Below the pieces are notes generated by a model. The model saw only the letters and a program-made list of their open reading frames with translations, did no database searches and was not told the origin of the DNA. This document shows positions 55,806-64,000 of a stretch of DNA of 64,000 bases, piece by piece. Position 1 is the first letter of the stretch. Each line of letters opens with the position of its first letter. The position numbers were made by a program, and so were the translations under genes. The DNA comes from Fomitopsis serialis (Eukaryota > Basidiomycota > Agaricomycetes > Polyporales > Fomitopsidaceae): positions 1 to 64,000 of the forward strand of contig NW_025955147.1 of assembly GCF_022376445.1 (NCBI RefSeq), written 5' to 3'.

Positions 55806-57037
55806 TCAAAAGCTCGCCCAGCCGAGTTCATCTCCTCCATCGCTGCTCCCCACGTTCTCGTGGGCAGGGTGTTTTATCTCCGATCCGCCGCCGCGGCGAA
55901 TGACACCAGGTTGTCTACCCCCTTGATCCTTCGCAGAAACACGCGACGATAGGACATGCGTACTTCCACGGCTGTTCTGTGGGTCCGGCAGCGCGAAGGG
56001 CGATTGCCCTTCGGAGCGAGCCTGTGCATCTGCTGTGGGAGATGTCCACACGAACTGACCACCTGCGGATGCAGGACGGTCTCTGAGCTTGTCGCGCAGC
56101 CGCATCAACGCTTTGCCTAGCTCGTTCCGTCCTTGGCCATCCTGGCCACATCCCCAGAACGAGTCAACCTGGTGGAGTAATCAGCATCCGGACGACGCAG
56201 TGACATGCGAGCGACGCTCTTGCGTACATACCGGGCTGTCTTCGATGAGCTCGGTCTTGTCGGTCTTGAGGAGCATGTCACGCAGCGACAGGTGCTGCGC
56301 GAACTTTGCCTCGAGGATGTCGTCCATCACCCGGATGTTGACGTCAAACCAATCTGCGCGCTGCAGCTCGCGCAGGTTCCCTGCTTCCTGAAGAGCGTCG
56401 CGGGACGTGGGGAGCAAGCGGATGCGCTCCGCCAGTTCTGGTTCATCCGGCATGAATTTGTGTGCCTGGAACACTGGGTAGGGTATACGTCGCCGTGAGA
56501 ACACCTGCTTGTAGAGAGCCGCAGTGGACGTACGATGTTCTGCGGTGTGGTACATGCGGCCGTCCCAGTGGATGGCATATGCCGCGAAGTTCGTGAATCT
56601 GGTAACAGGGACGGTGAATCAGCATTTCTGGGTAGGCCGCATAGCACAAGGCATGGCCACGTACTCGTAATATGGCCGATGGTGGTCATAAAATCGAATT
56701 GCAGGTGCTTGATCCGTGTGCGGGGATGATGGAGGCTGAGAGTGCGCGCGAGAGCGTGTATGAAGGGGAGGCATAGGTTCGTTCCGTGTCGGCATGGGTG
56801 GAACAGCTTTGTGCATGACTCAGATGAGTAGCGTTCGGCGCTCTATGTGTATTAAGACTTACTGGTTTTGATAGATTCCTGTGCACCAGGCCTGTGGATA
56901 TCCGGGATGGACCGTATCTCGCGGGTACGACTCGGGTGCAACGGCCGCTTGTCTTGTGCAGCAGTCGAATATGCTGCCGTCGTACGTGTTGTCATACGTG
57001 TTGTCGACACATGCGTGCGGTTGGTGGACCTATCCAT
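55806..57037 (-). CDS. NADAR-domain (DUF1768, YbiA-like) protein, copy D
   Basis: 332 aa from five exons in frame: 57037-56863, 56818-56665, 56598-56534, 56473-56232, 56168-55806. The N-terminus is Thr/Arg/Pro-rich. The NADAR domain has FYDHHRPYYEFTNFAAYAI, HWDGRMYHTAEHLFQAHKF, RADWFDVNIRVMDDILEA, ELIEDSPVDSFWGCG and GRNELGKALMRLRDKL. A Ser/Gly/Arg-rich tail follows. Its start is only 435 bp from the start of ART copy b on the other strand, the second head-to-head ART-NADAR couple here. Confidence 0.85.
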
Positions 57038-57472
57038 GTCGATGGCCGCTGCAGCAGCAACGAGGTTGAGGGACGAGAGGATGCCCAGGAAGAACTTGAA
57101 GGTGCCGAGTACGGAGTGAGATTCGAGAAGACTAGACGACCGCAGGTGAGAAACAAGAGGCAACATATAAGAGTGAAATGACTTGCTTCATTAGATGCCA
57201 TGTGTAGCTCGACGACTGGCATGAGGCCGGTACGTTCTGAATGACTGGTGAACGGTTCACCGTTAACAATGCGTTCGTCAACCATCTATCAAACCTTCCT
57301 GGGTTCAAGAAGCATGGCTTGCCACTATCGACGACTGCGTGGAGGTTCTACACATGTTTCGAGTTCTAGGTGCTATAATAATAGCCTTATATAGCTGGCT
57401 TCGCTGTCTTAGCTTCCAACCATCTCACTTATTGCACAGACACAGGCGACTCCGATTGTTCTCGCGCCGAAC
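57038..57472. promoter_or_regulatory. Shared divergent promoter region of NADAR-D and ART copy b
   Basis: 435 bp between divergent starts. Toward ART copy b there is CCTTATATAGC (57385-57396), a likely TATA box about 80 bp before the ATG. No clear TATA box was seen toward NADAR-D. Confidence 0.55.
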
Positions 57473-58596
57473 ATGGGAGCAGCTTTGAGCAGCCTTGTAG
57501 AAGAAATCACTCTTCAAAGTGAGATCCATCGTCTTGGTGATCTAGGTATGCAGGCTACCATTCCCAAGTTCTCGGCAGATGTGACAGCTGCATTCAGGTG
57601 TCTCTTCAACTCCGGTTCTGGTGGAACTCCAAAAAGACACGCTGGAATTTATGGCTAGTACGTTTCGACACCAGCTGTCTGACAATCCTTCATACCATTT
57701 CCGTCGCACACTGGCAGTCGTGTCTCGATTTGTGAGCCAGTGGCGTCACCCTACAGCTACCCCAAAAGTGGTCAAGGTACACTCTCGTTTACGCTGAGAT
57801 TATTTCTAACGGACCAGTGAAATGTAGATCTGGAAGATCCACTGTTTCCCATATATTAACAATAGGTTCCTCGAACACCAGAAAGCAATAGCTTCCAAAA
57901 GCAGCACCTCCTGGGGAAACACCCGTTTGCTATGGCACGGAACAATCCGAGCATGCAGAATTGGCGACAGCGGCAACAGTATATGTACCAGGAGTGACTG
58001 TTCATTATGTGGAATACTCAAAGTTTGTGACTTTCAAACATCGTCTCCCGACACAAGCTGACGATGCCTCCATGTGTTCCTCGCACAGATGTCTTTTTCC
58101 GTCGCCAAAGTCGGTCAGCATCACAAGTTTTCCCGTTTCGGAGCAGGGATATATACGACTTCAACGTCGTCCAAAGCGAATGACTACGTACAAGAGCGGG
58201 GTGGGTCTCCATACAAGGCGATGCTCCTCAACACAGTCGTGGCCGGCGTAGAGGCAAAGATGACCAGAAATGACATGACGCTGTCCAAGGTTAGCAAACT
58301 CCGAAGGGAGACGCTATTAGAACGGGCTAACACTTCTTCTCATCTAGCCTCCTGGTGGTTGTGACTCCGTTCTTGGTGTGCCGGGCGTAAACTCGGTTTT
58401 GAACTACGACGAAGTGGTCGGTCAGTAGTTCTCGAGCAACGTCCTCCTTCCGTACTCGAACGAAACTGAGATGTTGTGTTCGGGTCTAGTTTACAGGGTG
58501 AATCAAGGACAACTCACCGATAAAATATGACGCTTACGACTCGCATGCTTGCAGGACGACGCTATCCGCCCGCTTTTCCTGGTTATTTATTGCTAG
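57473..58596 (+). CDS. PARP-like ADP-ribosyltransferase, copy b, without zinc modules
   Basis: About 241 aa. Exons 57473-57620 (donor uncertain), 57718-57776, 57828-58022, 58089-58289, 58348-58420, 58490-58497 (8 nt) and 58555-58596. The ART domain matches copies a, c and d: LLWHGTIRACRIGDS (His), CTRSDCSLCGIL (C-x4-C-x2-C), FGAGIYTTSTSSKANDYV (Tyr), LNYDEVVV (Glu) and AIRPLFLVIY at the end. The N-terminal zinc modules are missing. The protein instead begins MGAALSSL, which fits an N-myristoylation signal (Gly2, Ser6), so membrane attachment is possible. ART domains of this H-Y-E type transfer ADP-ribose from NAD+. Target unknown. Head to head with NADAR-D. Confidence 0.8.
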
Positions 58597-59805
58597 GAGT
58601 GCGGGTGCGAAATCCATTCTCCAGGTTGTCCATTTCCCGTTGTGGTGTCAAGTGGTTACTATGTACAAATATTGGTACTGAAACGTGGCTGTTCACGCCA
58701 AACGGCCACCGTCAAGTCACTCGCCCCATGATGTATGATATTCGGGTTCTCGCTTCAGTGTGAGAGCGGTTCCGCATACCGAGATATACGATCTGCACTA
58801 CCGTGCACTGTTGCGGGAAGGTGCACGCTGTTCAGCGTTATGGAACAGTGACTCCAAACCTGGGGCGCACCGAACTAATGTAAAGCATTCCTGATTCAGG
58901 CTGGGTTTGGACCTATAGCGCTCTCTGACTTCTAACTGAGACTATGGGCAGGGGGCCAGGAACATGCTGTTTCTGTTGGCCTTGTACCTGCTTGTACGCT
59001 GCGCGCTGATCGGAAGAATACCAATTTTGGCCTCACATGTTGTGTATTTCAAGGTGGGTCTCGCGTCACGCCTGGTGCCGATGAATCACACTACTTACAT
59101 CTCGTCTGCGTTGCAGTAGTAGCGCAACTCGGTGTCGTTGGAGAGGCCTATGGCGAGTCCAAACGTTCAACGTTCAATTCGGAAGCAGACGTTGCGGTCT
59201 AATTTTGTCGCATTCAGCTCAGTGAAGGGTGCGCGCTCCAACATGTCATGTCGCGTCTACTGGCACACAGGACATGTAAGTCCCTGTGCCCAGATATCAT
59301 TTGACCGATCTCAGGAGCTTGGAACCCCAGACACCAATGGCGTGCTGACCTTACTGTGCGGTCAGAGGGGACCTTCTTCTTCCTGATGGCCGTCCTCACA
59401 CACAACACGATCTGCAGCCCGACTTTCTGACACTTCTCCATCGGTACGATCATCAGGCAATCATATTGCAAAGAAGCCCAGTATACCAGTCAAGATACAC
59501 GTTGAATACATGAGCGTCGCGACCGCAACACGGCTCCGGAGTTTTGTGGTCGGACGGCTTGAGGCGATACTACTGATAGGTTCGGAGATGACGTCCTACA
59601 AGAAGTCGAGAACATTGACGGTATGCACATTCACCTCTCTGGCGTGCTTTAATGGATCTTATGCTACCCGATTCATTATCCATTCTACACATAAGTACTG
59701 CCAGGTTGGTCTCGCATTTTATTCGACTCGGACGTGGAAAATTTGCCCCTCACTTACATCTAGCTGACTGTGCTTGCCCACAGCCTATTGCACGCGCTGA
59801 ACAAC
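58597..59805. other. Intergenic; possible membrane-protein relic on minus strand
   Basis: Near 59.5 kb the minus strand reads VATLMYSTCILTGILGFFAI, a helix typical of DUF6533-like proteins, but stops follow and no partner exons were found. Otherwise nothing was recognised. Confidence 0.3.
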
Positions 59806-61591
59806 ATGTCAACATGTAACTATCCTGGTTGCAACAAAGGCGCGTGGAAGAACCTCGATGGCTCGTATTCCTCTTTCTGTTCGAAGGGACATAGGGATGC
59901 TATGCAACAACCCAACGGGGCCAGTGCAGGCGCGACCAAACTTTGCAAGGTGCGTGAAGGAAGTCCGACCTAGCCCTGTCTCAACACAAAGTATCATTAC
60001 ATCTGAACACGATAACATAGAATTGTCAATCGCGACCCGTCTACATTGACGGTAGCCGCAGTACGTTGACATTTGTATGATTATACTCAAATCTCACGTC
60101 GGTCCGTGTTTGTGACAAAGCACACGACTTTTGTGGGATCAAATGTCGTAACGCCTTCCAATCAGGCGGAGGAACGGGTCAAGCAAGTCCGCGCACTGGC
60201 ATCTGCAAGCTCTCGGGATGCCAGAAACCGGTGTATGTAGGGCCAAATGGCGTGCCAAGTGATTATTGTTCCAGATCGCATTGCACGTAAGGACTTACGT
60301 CTAGCATCCTTGCAATGTCGTGCACTGAAGGATCGCGGCTTGCGTAGCCAAGGAAACACATATTCAACCGAAGTATGCCTCCGGTATGTCAGTGCTCCCT
60401 ATGGAACAATAGCAACGACACTGATAAGCCACGTTTTTAGTTGTAGACAGCATCCGAAGGTCATCATTGGCGGGAAGCTGAGCGACTTTTGCTCTAATAA
60501 GTGCAAAAAAGACACATTTGGCTCGGGTAAATGGTGTTCTTTCCTTCGTTACCTCAGTGCCGTCATGCTGACGACCGGTGGCAGCTCCTGTCATCTTGAA
60601 CATCAAAGAGGATACGGCGGACTTCAAAGATGGTAAACGTGTTTCGTCATGCCATGATTACACGATGTAACGTCTGTCTCCGTCTGCAGTGTCGAAGCAA
60701 TTCAAAGACCATTGGAAGCACCCCACTACTGTGCCCACGGTGGTCAAGGTCGTTCTCTATCATCCGCTTAGTAGAGATGATCACTCACGAATGCTTCCCA
60801 TCTAGATGTGGAAGATCTACTCCAACAAACAGCACACTGACGGCTTCTACTCGTACAAGCTCGCTGTCGAACGCAGGACTGGTATCGCAGCAGGGAACAG
60901 CAAGCGGCGGTGGCACGGCACAATCCGGACCTGCACTATCGGCGACAGCGAGAACCTGGCTACTCTGTGCCAGGACGCCAACTGCTCGCTCTGCAGAATC
61001 ATCCAAGTTCGTAGTACCTCACCATTGACGTTCCTATTATCTCTTCAATGCTCACACGACCGTACTACCTCAGTCCTCATTCCGTGTCAATAAAGCCTGC
61101 GCCCGATTCGGAGGTCGGTTCGGCAAGGGAATATACACCTCCGCAACGTCGTCGAAGTCGAACGACTACGTCAAAGTACTGGGAGGATCGCCACACAAGG
61201 CGATGCTACTCAATGACGTCGTGTTGGGCAAGACAAAGAAGTTGACGACTAATAACTCAGGTCTGACTGAGGTGAGTATGTTGTAATGTAATGCTGTAGT
61301 GTGGTTATTTGGTGTACTAAGATGACGAACTATCTGATAGCCACCGCAAGGCTACGATTCTGTCGTCGGCGAGCCTGGTGGCGTCTTGAATTACGACGAG
61401 GCTGTTGGTAAGCCTGAGGTTTTTGCCGCTATCTACTGTCTGCTTGTGCTCATACAATAACGTACTATGTCTTTCTTACAGTCTACAAGGTGAGATTCTT
61501 TGGCCACCGAGTGGCAATACGCTCTAACTCTGGATACAACGTGCAGAACGAAGCCATTCGGCCCCTGTTTCTGATCATCTACAAAGGCTAA
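59806..61591 (+). CDS. Zinc-module PARP/tankyrase-like ADP-ribosyltransferase, copy c
   Basis: 350 aa from 11 exons in frame: 59806-59949, 60021-60051, 60121-60286, 60441-60526, 60585-60632, 60690-60748, 60806-61006, 61074-61271, 61341-61407, 61482-61489 (8 nt), 61547-61591. Four Cys-rich modules come first (CNYPGCNKGAW...FCSKGH; NCQSRPVYIDG...DFCGIKC; CKLSGCQKPVYVG...YCSRSH; C...GGKLSDFCSNKC), each ending F/Y-C-x3-H/C like FCS or MYM zinc fingers. The ART domain follows: RRWHGTIRTCTIGD (His), LCQDANCSLC, FGKGIYTSATSSKSNDYV (Tyr) and LNYDEAVVYKNEAIRPLF (Glu). It resembles the tankyrase catalytic domain and its small zinc site. The H-Y-E triad permits poly- or mono-ADP-ribosylation. No NADAR partner adjoins it. 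Confidence 0.88.
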
Positions 61592-62205
61592 TCATCAATA
61601 TCCAACTCGTTGGTCCTCGCATGCAGGACAGCGTGCACTGGCGTCGTGATCCCTTATTTATCTACTTTGTGTATGCAATTCGCGTCCTCATGTCACTGCA
61701 GTCAGACAGTCTGTGTTCGTGGTCTACTTCGCGATTAGTAAGGCGTGGTAAGTCAGCCTTCTCAACCTGGCTTTATCCTTGTAGCTCAGCGCTCAGCGCT
61801 CAGACCCGGGTTCTTCAGGCTCGAACAGAACCTCCCGGATGCATGCGAACACGACGCGAGACAGCAAATCAGCCGTGCGAGACTGTCGTCAGCTGTCTCA
61901 AACCATCTCGGTGAGTCACACTACAGTATGACGACGATCACTGTCGATCCAATTGCTGAAACAGTACTTGCAAGGCGTGGTTCTGCGTTCGCAGCTGCAT
62001 TCGCGCATACGCATGATCTTCCGGTTGATGAGAGGTGGGACATGACAGAGCGGCTGTTCAGCAGTCAACTTGACTATATTGCGAAGCAACAGAAACGGTA
62101 GACATTTTACAATGAGTCATGCATCCGGACTTTGTTCACGATATGGATTCGTACACTTTGTTCGTACTCGTTACGGTCACTGACAGCGTACAAGTGCACC
62201 GGAGA
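61592..62205. other. Intergenic between convergent ART copies c and d
   Basis: Short region where two genes end toward each other. A plus-strand frame at 61745-62101 has a protein-like part (TVDPIAETVLARRGSAFA), but it has no recognisable family and may be chance. Confidence 0.35.
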
Positions 62206-63963
62206 TCAGTGACGGTAGAGCACAAGGAAGAGCGGCCGAATGGCTTCGTTCTGCCAGATCATCGAGAGTTAGAAGCCGTCATTTACCAAGGTCCTGTATT
62301 GTCTTACCTTATAAACTACGGGGTAGGATTGTCGCGTCAGCAGGAACAGAGTAAGCAGTAGTCATGACGTCCTCACCGATAACCTCGTCATAGTTCAGAT
62401 CTCCACCAGGCTCACCGACGACCGAGTCGTATCCCGCAGGGGGCTGGATACCACATCCTCTTCAGCACGCTCCGATAGATCACAAGACAGCACGGCACCG
62501 TCACTCACCGCAGTGAGGTCCTCGTCTCCCGTCGTCATCTTGATCGCCTTGCCCATCACGACGTCGCTGAGAAGCATCGCTTTGTACGGCGACCCGCCGC
62601 GTTCGTCCACGTAGTCGTTCGCCTTCGACGATGTCGCAGAGGTGTAAATCCCCGCGCCAAACCGCCCGAAGTTCATGCGTTGGCCAGCCTTCGCGATGTG
62701 GAACGACGTCTGGAGGTGGTCCGGACGGCGTCAACGAAATGCACGGAGCCCATGCGTGGAGAGGTGACGAACGCGGATGATGCTGCAGAGCGAGCAGTTG
62801 GCGTCCTGGCAGAGATTGGGCTGCCCCTCGCTGTCGCCGATGGTGCAGGTGCGGATCGTCCCATGCCACCGCCGCCTGCTGTTCCCGCCTGGATGGTTGA
62901 TTTTGCGCTCGATTGCGAGTTTGTACCGCGAGAACTCGTCGGTATGGCCCTTGTCGCAGTAGATCTTCCATACCTAATAGGGTGTGAGCGGTCGCTTCCG
63001 GGCTGGAAATACGCACTTGCCTTGACTACGGTTGGAACGGGCGTAGGGTGCTTCCACTGGTCTTTAAACTGCTTCGACACTATGAATCGGAGGTTAGCTG
63101 ACGATGCGACAGAAGATCTCGCAAGACGGACTAACCCTCGCGGAAGGGTGCCATATTATTGGTGATGATCAGAATTATAGGAGCTAGTGGTCATCGGTTT
63201 GATTGGTCGATCTCGGAAGACCTAACGAGTGCTCCTTACCTGAGCCAAATGTGTCTTCGCTGCATCGCTTTGAGCAAAAGTCGCTCAGCTTCCCGTTAAC
63301 AGTCGCCTTGGGCCACTTCAGGCAACTGTCGATACTCAGTGAGTTCCATTCCTCCGATCTACTAGCGGAGGAGACAGGTACAAGAGGCATGCCTCCGCCT
63401 TTCCAAAACGGACGGCGTCACTGTACGACACGATTATCAGTATTGTACTAGCATCCAGGTCGAACCCTTACAGTCGGTGTGATTTGGAGCAGTAGTCGCT
63501 CGGCATGCCATCCTGTCCGATGAACGCCGGTTTCTGGCATTTCGGCAACTTGCAAAAGCGAGAAACGGGAGCGGGGGAAGCACGCGGACTGGCTGGATTT
63601 TGCTTGCCAGTCTGGAAGGCGTCACGACAGCGCTTGCCGCAGAAATCATGTACTATGTTATGAAGGTAAGACCGATAAGAGTTCGGCACCGACTACGAGA
63701 CTGCCTACGTACCGCGGTTGCCCTCGACATATGCTGGTCGAGACTCGCAGTTCTTTCTCGCTGCGTCGAGAATCAGGTCGAGTGGGATGAGAGAACATAC
63801 GCACCTTGCAAAGTCGGGCACCGTTGAGCTGCTTCATAGCATCCCTATGGGTCGTACCACAAAACGAGGAGTATGACCCATCGGGATCCTGCCACACAGT
63901 TCGGTGGCAGTTCGGATACTGGCACACTGTGTGCTGCGTGCGCGACGTGTCGCGACGTGACAT
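62206..63963 (-). CDS. Zinc-module PARP/tankyrase-like ADP-ribosyltransferase, copy d
   Basis: 364 aa from 11 exons in frame: 63963-63805, 63752-63713, 63652-63472, 63325-63240, 63183-63136, 63079-63021, 62973-62773, 62709-62509, 62443-62377, 62315-62308 (8 nt), 62250-62206. Four zinc-type modules (CQYPNCHRTVWQD...FCGTTH; NCESRPAYVEG...DFCGKRC; CKLPKCQKPAFIG...YCSKSH; CLKWPKATVNG...DFCSKRC), then the ART domain with RRWHGTIRTCTIGD, LCQDANCSLC, FGRFGAGIYTSATSSKAND and LNYDE; H-Y-E complete. Closest relative of copy a, and it shows that gene's uninterrupted structure. The intron after VPTVVK starts with GC (GCAAGT). The start lies 37 bp from the window end, so its promoter and any divergent partner are outside. 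Confidence 0.88.
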
Positions 63964-64000
63964 GCTTCAGCTTTCCACGTCGCGGTAGGTCGTGGTCGGA

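Overview
The window is nuclear DNA of a filamentous basidiomycete, probably an Agaricomycete of the polypore type. The evidence is small exons split by 45-80 nt introns (GTRNGY...YAG, several GC-AG), CT-rich leaders, an expanded fungal P2C-type ATPase, F-box-like proteins with a Cys-rich tail, and a chromodomain Ty3/Gypsy retrotransposon. No tRNA, rRNA or CRISPR was found. Gene models were spliced by hand. Where exon lengths sum to an intact frame, the exon coordinates are given.

Layout. 1-10 kb is gene-poor: an F-box-like gene (1.9-3.7 kb, minus), an unrecognised multi-exon gene (4.5-6.0 kb, minus), then minisatellite, short-motif clusters and a degenerate hairpin tandem repeat. 10.6-14.6 kb holds a complete 14-exon P-type ATPase related to Na+/K+-ATPase alpha subunits. 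15.6-16.8 kb holds a first NADAR-domain gene. 18.5-39.1 kb is a large imperfect inverted duplication. Each arm (about 5 kb) carries two small secreted 8-cysteine protein genes and one Baeyer-Villiger-type flavin monooxygenase. The right arm is intact; the left monooxygenase is broken by frameshifts. The spacer holds a fifth-copy secreted protein, a 1.16 kb element with long terminal inverted repeats, a DUF6534-like membrane-protein remnant and a proline-rich gene.

40.4-64 kb is a cluster of ADP-ribose genes. It has four PARP/tankyrase-like ADP-ribosyltransferase (ART) genes and three more NADAR genes. Two ART-NADAR couples stand head to head over 0.4-0.5 kb intergenic regions. One ART gene is split by a 9,136 bp chromovirus with two 414 bp LTRs that look identical and a CAAAG target duplication; the paralogue at 62.2-64.0 kb shows the empty site. 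The chromovirus carries an extra downstream ORF with its own CT-rich leader and a probable intron.

Working idea (inference): the ART and NADAR genes form a writer/eraser ADP-ribosylation module that is expanding here, possibly as a conflict or defence system. In bacteria, NADAR domains remove ADP-ribose from guanine modified by DarT-type enzymes, so adjacent divergent ART and NADAR genes in a fungus deserve testing.
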